10,587 nt of DNA from Bacteroidetes bacterium UBA7368 (GTDB taxonomy: Bacteria > Bacteroidota > Rhodothermia > Rhodothermales > UBA10348): contig DKOG01000141.1 of NCBI GenBank assembly GCA_002469915.1, forward strand, positions 1 to 10,587, in the 5' to 3' direction. Both the position numbers and the translations under genes were made by a program. How positions within the stretch are numbered: the stretch's first letter is position 1; each line of letters starts with the position of its first letter. Below, in pieces: positions 1 to 9,034 of the stretch. The notes under the pieces were generated by a model, which saw nothing but the letters and a program-made list of their open reading frames with translations, searched no databases and was not told the origin of the DNA.

Positions 1-2052
<2,052 letters not shown>

Positions 2053-2082
2053 ACCAATTGGTTTTGAGATGGATGGTGTATG

Positions 2083-2116
2083 CCGGTTGAGCACTTCACG
2101 TGAAGTGCTCAACCGG
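2083..2116. repeat. Perfect 34-bp palindrome downstream of katG
   Basis: The 17-nt arm CCGGTTGAGCACTTCAC is followed immediately by its exact reverse complement, with no spacer and no mismatch. It starts 30 bases after the katG stop. As RNA it could fold into a stem of about 15 pairs with a CACGTG-derived tetraloop. No T-run follows on either strand, so it is not a classic intrinsic terminator; it may act as a transcript-end stabilising hairpin, a Rho-linked stop, or a binding site for a dimeric protein. The structure is certain, the role is not. Confidence 0.85.
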
Positions 2117-2224
2117 TCATTACGCGGCGTTGATTGAGAATTGTTCAGCCTTTTCTGGTAGAAACAAAGAGAGGGGCAGAGGGTCTTTACAGTAGCCCAA
2201 CCACCCTCTAACTGGTCTCTTATT

Positions 2225-2947
2225 ATGTGGACGAGATCTGGCGGCATTCTCCTCATGCTGTTTCTGTCTATTAGCTTCATTGAAAGCGCCGAAGCGCAGA
2301 ATACACGAGTCCAGAACATATCAGCGCAGCGTGCTGTGTTGAGTGGCTCGGACTTGGTGGCCGTCCTCGATAGCGTTTATAGATCTGAGCAAGAACCCAT
2401 TCGGCTGCGGGACTCGTTCATTTCTACGCACGGCGCCGATTCTGAGCAAGCGCAAGCACAGCAGAAGATCTACGAAAGGAACCACGTCATCAACGAAAGG
2501 AAGGTGAGAGCTATTCTCGATAGCCACGGATGGCCAGCGAAAAGCGTGATCGGTGAACAGGGTAATCTGACCATAAGCAATGTGCTGCAGCATTCAGCAA
2601 ATGACATTCGGATTAAATACCTACCTATGATGAGGCAAGCCGTGCAAGAGGGGAATTTGCATCCTCGATTCCTGGTTCGGGCAGAGGATCGAATTGCCAC
2701 AGACCGAGGTGACTTACAGATCTACGGCGGCCAAATGAAGTATTATCCAGAAACTAAAAGTTTCAATGTTTGGCCTGTTTTCGATCCGGCTAATATTGAT
2801 GAGAGAAGAGCAAAAATAGGCCTTGGTCCAATTGCTGACCATTTGATGAGTAGGTTTAGCTTTGAATGGAGGCTGGAAGAGCAACTACAACGGACGCGTG
2901 AGTTCGAGTTCAACCAAAAAGCAGCCGCCGATAAACGCGACAACTAG
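2225..2947 (+). CDS. Secreted DUF6624-domain protein
   Basis: Encodes 240 residues. An N-terminal hydrophobic stretch (about 8-19) followed by SAEA-Q gives a probable signal peptidase I site near residue 24, so the protein is likely periplasmic or secreted. A helical region (about 40-110) leads to the recognisable DUF6624 pattern at about 120-205: an LQH..NDIRIKYLP segment, a Gly-rich turn, an AEDRIATDRGDLQIYGGQ core with the family's D-R and Q-x-YG-x-Q residues, then DPANIDERRAKIGLGPI. The family has no firmly established activity that I know of. The ATG at 2225 has no Shine-Dalgarno; an in-frame ATG at 2255 would shorten the signal peptide and is a less likely alternative. It is separated from katG by a long palindrome, so it is probably transcribed independently. 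The C-terminal tail is charged and likely coiled. Confidence 0.85.
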   Translation: MWTRSGGILLMLFLSISFIESAEAQNTRVQNISAQRAVLSGSDLVAVLDSVYRSEQEPIRLRDSFISTHGADSEQAQAQQKIYERNHVINERKVRAILDSHGWPAKSVIGEQGNLTISNVLQHSANDIRIKYLPMMRQAVQEGNLHPRFLVRAEDRIATDRGDLQIYGGQMKYYPETKSFNVWPVFDPANIDERRAKIGLGPIADHLMSRFSFEWRLEEQLQRTREFEFNQKAAADKRDN

Positions 2948-3022
2948 CCCTCGTATTGGAAACCAGTCTTCAATGGGTGATCGCATAATCGCTGCGACCT
3001 ATCAAACCGCCGAACCATCTAC

Positions 3023-3682
3023 ATGTCTTTCGACCTTCGACAAAGTACCAAAGTAGCTTGGATCCCACGGGGAGAGGAGTTGGCAAATAGTATTAGCCAT
3101 GGATTAGGTCTTTTAGGCTCAGTTGCGGCGATTCCTATCCTCGTAATCGGTGCAGTGGAGCGTGGTGGTCCGATTGATGTAGTGGGAAGCAGCATTTTTG
3201 GCGTATCGATGGTCTTTCTGTATCTCGCATCGACTTGGTACCATGTCATGCCTGTGGGAAAGGTAAAAGAACGGTTGCAGCGTTTTGACCACGCTGCGAT
3301 CTATGTCCTCATAGCGGGTACCTACACGCCTTTTACCTTTGGAGTACTGGGTGGAGTATGGGGATGGACTCTTTTTGGTCTCGTTTGGGGAAGTGCTGTT
3401 ATTGGTGTCGTTGTCAAAATTGTTTACGGTGCCCAATACTCTCGGTTTTCAACCAGTATGTATTTGGTCATGGGTTGGCTTGTTGTGATAGCAGCGAAAC
3501 CGCTTCTAAGCGCGATGCCGGCCGAGGGAATAGGATGGTTGCTAGCAGGTGGCCTTTTCTATTCCGTGGGTGTGGTCTTTTTTGTAGCGCACAAATTGCC
3601 GTATAGTCACTTCGTATGGCACCTGTTTGTGCTTGCTGGCACGATCTGCCATTTTTTTGCCGTGCTATGGTTTGCAGTATAA
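3023..3682 (+). CDS. trhA: PAQR / hemolysin III family membrane protein (TrhA-like)
   Basis: A 219-residue integral membrane protein with seven predicted helices (roughly 28-45, 53-73, 91-107, 111-131, 139-157, 165-188, 197-218). Family hallmarks are present: Glu18-Glu19 with Asn22 and His26 before helix 1, the S-x3-H motif (Ser70, His74) at the end of helix 2, Asp89 in RFDHAAIY, and H-x3-H (His196, His200) in the last helix. In the animal adiponectin receptors the equivalent His/His/His residues bind zinc and the Asp is close to the site, so a hydrolase-like metal centre is expected. Bacterial members (COG1272) have been linked to membrane-fluidity homeostasis; the old name hemolysin III rests on weak evidence. 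Full length for the family. The ATG has no obvious ribosome binding site. It lies 75 bp after the DUF6624 gene on the same strand, so cotranscription is possible. Confidence 0.93.
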   Translation: MSFDLRQSTKVAWIPRGEELANSISHGLGLLGSVAAIPILVIGAVERGGPIDVVGSSIFGVSMVFLYLASTWYHVMPVGKVKERLQRFDHAAIYVLIAGTYTPFTFGVLGGVWGWTLFGLVWGSAVIGVVVKIVYGAQYSRFSTSMYLVMGWLVVIAAKPLLSAMPAEGIGWLLAGGLFYSVGVVFFVAHKLPYSHFVWHLFVLAGTICHFFAVLWFAV

Positions 3683-3775
3683 AACCTGAAGTTGGCTGGA
3701 AACAAATCCGCGATTGGCGGGAAGAAAACGCTGACTAAGATCTTCTCTCGATCAAATAACCACCTCCCATTTATT

Positions 3776-3781
3776 AAAAGG
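3776..3781 (+). promoter_or_regulatory. Ribosome binding site for a TTG start
   Basis: AAAAGG lies 7 bases before the TTG at 3789. It is one of the few recognisable Shine-Dalgarno-like sequences in the window and supports choosing this TTG as the start of the SDR gene, because the encoded MKILVTGATG places the nucleotide-binding strand directly at the N terminus as in the family. Confidence 0.5.
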
Positions 3782-3788
3782 CAATATC

Positions 3789-5252
3789 TTGAAGATTCTG
3801 GTTACTGGAGCGACGGGTTATGTTGGGGGACGCCTGATTCCTGAACTACTCAGTGCCGGACATGAAGTCCGATGCTTGGTTCGGGACGCTTCAAGAATGC
3901 GGGATAAATGGTGGAGTGAAAAGGTTGAAACCATTGAAGGCGATGTGTTAGACGAGGCATCTTTGGTAGGTGTTTTTGAGGGGATTGAATCGGCCTATTA
4001 TCTGATTCATTCACTCGGCGGATTTCAGAATGACTTGATATCAACCGAGGAGCAAGCGGCTCATAATTTTGGAAAGGCTGCTCATAACGAGGGTGTAGAT
4101 CGGATTATCTATCTCGGCGGAATAGAGCCTACAACGGTGAAGACCTCGAAGCACCTGAGCAGTAGAATTAAAACGGGCGAGGCGTTGCGCTCTTCTGGCG
4201 TAAGTGTAACCGAATTCAGAGCAGGTGTGATTGTCGGTTCTGGCAGCTTGTCTTTTGAGCTTGTCCGCTATTTGTCGGAAAGAGTCCCCGTCTTGATTAC
4301 TCCAAAATGGGTACGCACTAGAACGCAGCCTATTGGTGTCCGGGATGTGTTGAGCTATCTGACAGCGGCACTTACTACTCCTCAAAGCCGGGACGAAATT
4401 ATTGAGATTGGGGGCTCGGAAGTGTTGTCCTACGCGGACATGTTCACGATATACGCAGACTTGAGACAGCTTAGACGCCCGATTCTCAAAGTGCCTGTGC
4501 TGACTCCAAAACTTTCATCACTTTGGGTAGGCTTGGTCACACCCATCAATACGAAAATTGCGCGATTGCTGATTGACGGATTGGACAACGAGGTAGTCGT
4601 TACTAATCCCGTCGCTCTTACCATGTTTGACATCCGTCCAGTCAATTACTCAGTTGCCGTTTCCCGGGCCCTCAAGCGATTTGACTCGGACGACGTGGAG
4701 ACCTACTGGAGTGGGTCGGTATCCTCAGGGTTGTCCGATAACCAGATCTATTCCACGCTCGGCGAATCCGAGAACTTGATCACTGAAAAGAACAGAATTG
4801 TCGTCAAGACATCTCCTGAAGCGGCCTTCAAGGTTGTTACTAGTCTCGGAGGAGACACGGGATGGCTCTATGCTGATTTCCTCTGGAGATTGAGGGGCTT
4901 TATTGACACGGCGCTCGGCGGTGTCGGGATGCGGAAAAGTAGACGGAGTCCGACGGCGCTCCAGCAGGGAGATACCATCGACTTTTGGCGTGTCGAACGG
5001 GTGGATGCACCAAATTATTTGTTGTTGCGAGCAGAGATGAAGCTACCCGGACTGGCTTGGCTTGAATTTAATATCTCGAAACAGGAGGACGGCAAGACGT
5101 CGATCACACAAACAGCCTATTACGAACCGAAGGGTGTAGCGGGTCTTCTGTATTGGTATTTGTTTTCTCTACCACACCGATTCATTTTCCCAGGTATGCT
5201 GAAACAGATTGGAATTCTAGCGGAACGGCAGTTTCAGCAGACGGACTCATAG
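3789..5252 (+). CDS. SDR-family NAD(P)-binding oxidoreductase with C-terminal DUF2867 domain
   Basis: Encodes 487 residues from a TTG codon, the usual length for this two-domain family. Residues 1 to about 230 form an atypical short-chain dehydrogenase Rossmann fold: T6-G7-A-T-G10-Y-V-G13 binds the dinucleotide, IEGDVLD (49-55) is the next strand-loop, AYYLIHSLGG (69-78) is a family signature, and IIYLGGI (106-112) replaces the usual catalytic strand. A classical YxxxK pair is not obvious, so the protein may be a binding or reductase-like member of the COG0702 type. Residues about 330-485 match DUF2867: GDTGWLYADFLWRLRG, a Gly-rich stretch, then IDFWRVERVD and LKQIGILAE near the end. Substrate unknown. 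It is about 100 bp after the PAQR gene and 59 bp before the cytochrome gene on the same strand. Cytosolic; no signal peptide or clear membrane helix. Confidence 0.88.
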   Translation: MKILVTGATGYVGGRLIPELLSAGHEVRCLVRDASRMRDKWWSEKVETIEGDVLDEASLVGVFEGIESAYYLIHSLGGFQNDLISTEEQAAHNFGKAAHNEGVDRIIYLGGIEPTTVKTSKHLSSRIKTGEALRSSGVSVTEFRAGVIVGSGSLSFELVRYLSERVPVLITPKWVRTRTQPIGVRDVLSYLTAALTTPQSRDEIIEIGGSEVLSYADMFTIYADLRQLRRPILKVPVLTPKLSSLWVGLVTPINTKIARLLIDGLDNEVVVTNPVALTMFDIRPVNYSVAVSRALKRFDSDDVETYWSGSVSSGLSDNQIYSTLGESENLITEKNRIVVKTSPEAAFKVVTSLGGDTGWLYADFLWRLRGFIDTALGGVGMRKSRRSPTALQQGDTIDFWRVERVDAPNYLLLRAEMKLPGLAWLEFNISKQEDGKTSITQTAYYEPKGVAGLLYWYLFSLPHRFIFPGMLKQIGILAERQFQQTDS

Positions 5253-5265
5253 ACTGAATTACGCA

Positions 5266-5273
5266 TATTTTTG
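5266..5273 (+). promoter_or_regulatory. Candidate Bacteroidota-type -7 promoter element
   Basis: TATTTTTG matches the TAnnTTTG -7 element used by the primary sigma factor in Bacteroidota and lies 38 bases before the cytochrome gene's ATG, giving a leader of about 30 nt. No good TTG -33 element is seen at the expected 17-23 nt upstream, so this is tentative. Confidence 0.28.
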
Positions 5274-5311
5274 TATTCTCGAATCTTCAACATGCTATCA
5301 AAGAGACCTTC

Positions 5312-5809
5312 ATGCAGAAATTACTGATTATTGGATTCGTCCTTGGTTCGGTTACCGTCGCCTCGTTTTCGTGTGAACAAGCGCGAATCGAGGAAAGCCT
5401 GGCGATTCAGAGTGGTGCCGTGTTACAGGCGGCTCCATCAGATAATGCACTCGTCGACATAATGAGGGGACTGGAAACTGATTTGGCCGAAATAGCTCAT
5501 GGTCTTTGGACACAAGAGCGCCAAACCGTAAAAGCAGCAGCTATGCGGATAGCGGAGCATCCAAAGGTTACCCCAGATCAGTTGGCAGCTATCAAAGAAG
5601 AATTAGGTTCAGAGATGGGGAGTTTTGCTCAATTCGATGGAATCGTTCATAATACATCTATCGAACTAGCTGAGGCCGTTGATGCAGATATGGATATTCC
5701 GGAACTGTTTGAGATTTATCACCGCATTGAAGTGGGTTGTATCTCGTGTCATGCCACGTTTCAAACACGAGTTTCCGATATGTTGGCAGCTACGAAGAGT
5801 GGCTCTTAG
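5312..5809 (+). CDS. Cytochrome c'-like monohaem lipoprotein
   Basis: Encodes 165 residues. The N terminus (MQKLLIIGFVLGSVTVASFSC) is a signal sequence ending at Cys21, which fits a Bacteroidota-style lipoprotein although the -3 residue is not a classic lipobox Leu. The mature part is predicted helical. The single haem site C143-I-S-C146-H147 sits about 20 residues from the C terminus, the arrangement of the four-helix-bundle cytochrome c'/c556 class rather than class I cytochromes. Family-like blocks include IMRGLETDLAEIAHGLW (50-66), AEHPKVTPDQ and SFAQFDGIVHNTSIELAEA. Met51 near the start of the first helix is a candidate sixth ligand (c556-like); if unused, the haem would be five-coordinate and able to bind small gases. 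Likely anchored in the envelope, in electron transfer or ligand binding. It follows the SDR gene by 59 bp. Its redox partner cannot be named from this window. Confidence 0.85.
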   Translation: MQKLLIIGFVLGSVTVASFSCEQARIEESLAIQSGAVLQAAPSDNALVDIMRGLETDLAEIAHGLWTQERQTVKAAAMRIAEHPKVTPDQLAAIKEELGSEMGSFAQFDGIVHNTSIELAEAVDADMDIPELFEIYHRIEVGCISCHATFQTRVSDMLAATKSGS

Positions 5810-5866
5810 CTAACGCTACATCACGCTAGCTTGCACTTAGCCATCAGTTACCTTCGTGGATAGGTT

Positions 5867-6412
5867 TTGAATCGTAAAAGGAAGCGCTCAACTTGTGATA
5901 TTCGACCTGCCGTCGCCCAAGATGCTAATGCCATAATTGGGTTAAACTCCAACGTGGTTGAGTTGACCAGCCCTATGGATAAAAAACGATTTGAGCTTTT
6001 ATTTTCGCAATGTGCTCTTATCATTGTGGCGGAAAGAAACGGTGCAATCGTTGGTTTTTTAATGGGATTCGATGGTAATTGCCAGTATGATAGCGCCAAT
6101 TTCAAGTGGTTCAGATCTCGGTTGGCCTCCTTTTTTTATGTAGACCGAGTAGTCGTATCCGAAACCAATCGAGGGACAGGCATAGGAAAGGCGTTTTATC
6201 AATACATTCGAAATTGGTCGAGAGATCAGCGTATCGAAACGCTCGCTGCAGAAATGAATCTGGAACCGGCCAACGAGGCGTCTTTAGCGTTTCATCGTTC
6301 GGAGTCTTTTATTCAGGTTGGTACGAGGAATCCGAGCGAAGGCAAGGTTCTTTCCATGCAGACTGCCAACTGTAGCACCGCTAACGAAGCCCAACCTACT
6401 AAAGCTGAATAA
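5867..6412 (+). CDS. GNAT-family N-acetyltransferase, COG3818-like
   Basis: Encodes 181 residues of an acetyl-CoA-dependent acyltransferase of unknown substrate. Start is TTG: a stop codon (5861-5863) lies two codons upstream in the same frame, GGA at 5858 is a weak ribosome binding site, and later in-frame starts would remove the first beta strand (CDIRPAVAQDANAIIGLN). The core shows ALIIVAERNGAIVGFLMGF (strands 2-4), the YDSANFKWFRSR segment typical of COG3818, then motif A, YVDRVVVSETNRGTGIGKAF, where R102-G-T-G105-I-G107 is the pyrophosphate-binding loop. AAEMNLEPANEASLAFHR (127-144) is motif B. The last 20 residues are a polar extension not expected in the family. Cytosolic. The next small membrane-protein gene starts 12 bases after the stop, so the two are probably cotranscribed. 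Confidence 0.88.
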   Translation: MNRKRKRSTCDIRPAVAQDANAIIGLNSNVVELTSPMDKKRFELLFSQCALIIVAERNGAIVGFLMGFDGNCQYDSANFKWFRSRLASFFYVDRVVVSETNRGTGIGKAFYQYIRNWSRDQRIETLAAEMNLEPANEASLAFHRSESFIQVGTRNPSEGKVLSMQTANCSTANEAQPTKAE

Positions 6413-6424
6413 TCCAATACTCCT

Positions 6425-6628
6425 ATGACAAAGTTTGGAAGCCCTTTTCAAAACGGAAGCCTTAGCTCGTTACTCATGGGAATCACGTTTGTAGGCGTGA
6501 TTACGTATTTCTATTTGGCCTCGGCTGAGCGTTCGCCCGTTTTTTTAATCCTAGTCGTAATGGCTACGCTTTCGACGATCGGCACGTACTTCAAATACAA
6601 GCAGCAGAGCCGACAGCAAAAGAAGTAA
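6425..6628 (+). CDS. Small two-helix membrane protein, unknown function
   Basis: Encodes 67 residues: a short polar N terminus, hydrophobic helix about 14-32 (LSSLLMGITFVGVITYFYLA), a short charged turn (SAERS), a second helix about 37-55, and a basic tail (KYKQQSRQQKK). The positive tail and short hairpin predict both termini in the cytoplasm. I do not recognise a family. Its ATG is 12 bases after the acetyltransferase stop, which is the main support for it being real and cotranscribed; the opposing gene's stop lies only 20 bases beyond its end, leaving no room for a strong terminator between the converging genes. Confidence 0.65.
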   Translation: MTKFGSPFQNGSLSSLLMGITFVGVITYFYLASAERSPVFLILVVMATLSTIGTYFKYKQQSRQQKK

Positions 6629-6648
6629 TCGCAAGCTTTAGGCGGGTT

Positions 6649-7464
6649 CTATTCTTTGGAGCGCAGAGCTTTTTCGGGAGTAGTGCCAGAAACGACAGGG
6701 TCGTCTAGTTCAAGATCCAATAGCGGTTTGGTCGCAGTGACTTCTGTCTCTAAACGTTGCGCATCCTGCTGAACATTCGATTCATCTCGCTCGCGTTTCT
6801 CGGTATGACCTGTGGCTTGAAGCTTTGCAGAAAGGGTTTTAAGCTTAGTAAATCCCTTGTTCATGTGTCTTCGAAGAGCAGCGCGTCCAGTCACAAACGT
6901 TAAGCCGATTGCCAACGCTACGAAGGACCACCCTGAAACCGCCCCTAAGCCCAAAAATTCGGAAGCAAATACGAGGGAGGCTATCCCTACCAGAGGAATG
7001 GGGAGATAAAAAGGAAGAGCAGTCAAAGGACCGCTCCAGTTCACGCTGACATTGGTTTTATTGTGTTCTTTTACCGCCGTTATGTGTGCCGAGTTACTCG
7101 TTCCTCTCGGGGATCTCCACTCGTGCACTATATCTCTGGTATGGACTTCACCCGGGGATTGAAAAAAGGCTCGGATGGAGACCAGCATGTTTTCCCATTC
7201 CACGCTAGTTATCTCATGATCAATCTGAACGTGTTCAGAAAATGAAAACGGTCCTCCCCAAAAATCGTGATCGATAGGCTGGCTTTTATTCTCTAGTGCT
7301 TCAACTGCTTTACTAATCTCCGAGGGATCAATTCCAGCCTCTTTAGCAATGACTTCGAGTTCATTGATAGTTAGGCCTGGGTCCTCGTTTGAAAGGCCCT
7401 TGTGAGATTGTTCGGCTGCCGTTTTTAGAATTGCAGCCGTTTCCTTTTCGTTAAAAACTTTCAT
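6649..7464 (-). CDS. Two-helix membrane protein with N-terminal helical motif, unknown function
   Basis: Encodes 271 residues from ATG at 7464; the frame is open to a TTG at 7497, but MKVFNEKETAAILKTAAE is the natural family-like beginning. Residues 1-58 form a small helical module: a segment of the type F-x-E-x-E-x-A-x-IL-x-x-AAE, then GLTINELEVIAKEAGIDPSEISKAVEAL. I have seen this pattern at the N terminus of uncharacterised proteins in Gemmatimonadota- and Rhodothermota-like genomes. A soluble stretch (about 65-145, with FWGGPFSF and W-rich beta-like segments) is followed by two hydrophobic helices (about 148-168 and 174-193). A basic turn (RAALRRHMNKGF) and a charged, probably coiled tail end the protein. 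No signal peptide precedes the soluble part, which suggests it is cytoplasmic. No enzymatic motif is seen. It is the only minus-strand gene in the window. Confidence 0.75.
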   Translation of the reverse strand: MKVFNEKETAAILKTAAEQSHKGLSNEDPGLTINELEVIAKEAGIDPSEISKAVEALENKSQPIDHDFWGGPFSFSEHVQIDHEITSVEWENMLVSIRAFFQSPGEVHTRDIVHEWRSPRGTSNSAHITAVKEHNKTNVSVNWSGPLTALPFYLPIPLVGIASLVFASEFLGLGAVSGWSFVALAIGLTFVTGRAALRRHMNKGFTKLKTLSAKLQATGHTEKRERDESNVQQDAQRLETEVTATKPLLDLELDDPVVSGTTPEKALRSKE

Positions 7465-7697
7465 TGACCAATCTTTTCGATGTATGCTTGAACTCAATTA
7501 CGCAAAAAACCTGTTTGAGGTGCATTTTTATTCTTTCGGACTTTCCGTTTTAACTCAATCAATAAGAAGTTCATTTCCAGAGTACGGAATGTGTGAGCCA
7601 AGTCTTTCACATGATTTATTTCATCCCAGGCAACTCACAGCAATCGAGACCGTCCTACAACCGACGCGCTACCTCCTTGACCAAACCAACGTTCTCC
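7465..7697. other. Divergent intergenic region
   Basis: About 233 bases between the start codons of the minus-strand membrane protein and the plus-strand esterase. It must hold promoters for both. It is A+T-richer than its flanks (for example around 7500-7575), but I could not assign a -33/-7 or -35/-10 pair with confidence on either strand. Reading frames that cross it lack family similarity and appear to be chance. Confidence 0.5.
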
Positions 7698-8957
7698 ATG
7701 GACTCATATATGTCCAAGTTAAGTATTGTCGCCATAGCACTGCTGGTATGCCTGCTACCATCAGCGGTCATTGCCCAAACCTCAAGCGAGTCCAATTATC
7801 TACTCCAAGTTGACGTCCCGGACAGCCTGTACTCTGAGGTTCTTCAAGAGCAGAGATCGTATTGGGTCCATCTTCCAGGAGGGAGGAGTCTGGTCGAGGG
7901 ACAATCCTATCCGGTCATATACCTGCTTGATGGAGGAGTGCTTCTCGGGGGGCTTGCAGCTATTCAGGAGTTCTATAATCAGTTTAGGCTACCTGAAATG
8001 ATCGTTGTTGGTATTTCTAATGCGAACAATCGAACACGCGATTTAACGCCATCTAGTATCGATTCGCGGCACGGTGCATCGGTGCAGGAGTCGGGTGGAT
8101 CAGATCGGTTTATGTCTTTTTTAGCTGATGAGCTCATTCCTTTAATCGATTCGCAGTATCCGACTACGACCCATCGGGTACTCATCGGACATTCCTATGC
8201 AGGTCTTTTTGCGGTGAATACGTTGGTAACTCGACCAGATGTATTCACCAACTATGTAGCTATTGATCCCAGCCTTGATTGGGACGATCAACGATGGATG
8301 GAACGTACTCTGAGTACGCTGGAATCTTCGGATCTAACCGGAAAGGGATTGTTCGTATCCGTTGCAAATGAGATTATCCGTTTCTCGCATCTACTGACGC
8401 CAGAGACGGTAATGGCAGATACGACGGCTTTTAGCTTAGGAATTCGCTCCTTGCTTTTGTTTGTGACGAAGCTAAAGTCGACTCCGCCCAAGGGACTTCG
8501 GTTTGACTGGAAGTACTACCCTCAGGATATTCATGGGTCCGTCCCGTTAGTTGGGATGCGCGACGCGCTGGTGTCCCTCTATGATTTTTGGGAGTTGAAA
8601 ACCCCCTCTCTTTATAACAATCCTGAAACTCCCACAGGGGAGTTGCTTGCGCTCATACGTAATCAGTCTAGCGCTAGGTCAACGAATATGGGGTATCCAC
8701 AACCCATGGAGGAAGAGTTACTGGATATGTTGGCTTTTATGTCGTTGGATGCTGGGCAGCCAGACAAAGCCCGCGCAATTCTAGAATTGACGGCGGGATA
8801 TTATCCTACTAGTTCATCGATTCATGAGTCAATCATGGAAGTCTGTTTGACGACTGAGGACTATGATTGTGCACAAACTCATGCGGCAGAGGCAGACCGC
8901 ATTGAAGGGGGGACGCAGCTTTCGGAGAAGGTAATGGAAGCCCGCAAATCACGCTAG
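7698..8957 (+). CDS. Secreted alpha/beta-hydrolase esterase (COG2819-like) with helical-repeat tail
   Basis: Encodes 419 residues from ATG 7698; ATG 7710 (MSKLSIVAIALL) is an equally good start, and the upstream GTG at 7593 would bury the signal peptide behind 39 unrelated residues. The signal sequence ends near AVIAQ (residue 27). The hydrolase domain follows the Fes/IroE-like plan: YWVHLP (55-60), YPVIYLLDGG (71-80), MIVVGISN (101-108), then the nucleophile elbow G164-H-S166-Y-A-G169 and the catalytic His candidate His279 in YYPQDIHGS. The acidic member of the triad is not assigned. Residues about 335-405 look like one to two TPR-type helical pairs (EEELLDMLAFMSLDAGQPDKARAIL; a second around YDCAQTHAAEAD), a common addition in this esterase group. 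Probable periplasmic or secreted carboxylic-ester hydrolase; iron-siderophore esterase activity is possible but no siderophore genes are nearby. Confidence 0.86.
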   Translation: MDSYMSKLSIVAIALLVCLLPSAVIAQTSSESNYLLQVDVPDSLYSEVLQEQRSYWVHLPGGRSLVEGQSYPVIYLLDGGVLLGGLAAIQEFYNQFRLPEMIVVGISNANNRTRDLTPSSIDSRHGASVQESGGSDRFMSFLADELIPLIDSQYPTTTHRVLIGHSYAGLFAVNTLVTRPDVFTNYVAIDPSLDWDDQRWMERTLSTLESSDLTGKGLFVSVANEIIRFSHLLTPETVMADTTAFSLGIRSLLLFVTKLKSTPPKGLRFDWKYYPQDIHGSVPLVGMRDALVSLYDFWELKTPSLYNNPETPTGELLALIRNQSSARSTNMGYPQPMEEELLDMLAFMSLDAGQPDKARAILELTAGYYPTSSSIHESIMEVCLTTEDYDCAQTHAAEADRIEGGTQLSEKVMEARKSR

Positions 8958-8962
8958 GTTGG

Positions 8963-8977
8963 AGCGTTGGGCACGCT
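8963..8977 (+). terminator. Weak hairpin after the esterase gene
   Basis: AGCGT and ACGCT flank a five-base loop six bases after the esterase stop, and a T-containing stretch (TTACTTTCGTT) follows. The stem is only five pairs and the T-run is broken, so at best a weak terminator. Confidence 0.2.
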
Positions 8978-9034
8978 TACTTTCGTTGGGGAGGTGAGAA
9001 CTTTGTGGTTTAATCAATAGAGGGTTATGTCGCT

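Noticed and set aside
3023..3682. Calling the PAQR protein a haemolysin or virulence factor.
   Set aside because: The family name is historical; the sequence shows a PAQR metal-site membrane protein and nothing toxin-like.
3705..3720. CCGC/GCGG hairpin after the PAQR gene as a terminator.
   Set aside because: Only four pairs and no T-run follows.
7484..7500. CTTGAACTCAA near the minus-strand gene start, as a second MarR operator.
   Set aside because: Only four-base arms (TTGA/TCAA) with a two-base spacer; it does not match the 8+4+8 palindrome before marR.
7592..7611. TGTGA ... TCACA, resembling a CRP/FNR-type site upstream of the esterase.
   Set aside because: The half-sites are ten bases apart instead of six, so the geometry does not fit a CRP dimer.
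7671..7678. ACCTCCTT, which on the minus strand reads as a perfect Shine-Dalgarno sequence.
   Set aside because: No minus-strand start codon lies at a usable distance, so it is taken as chance.
7484..7813. A 109-codon plus-strand frame across the divergent intergenic region.
   Set aside because: It runs into the esterase signal-peptide region in another frame and its protein has no family-like features.
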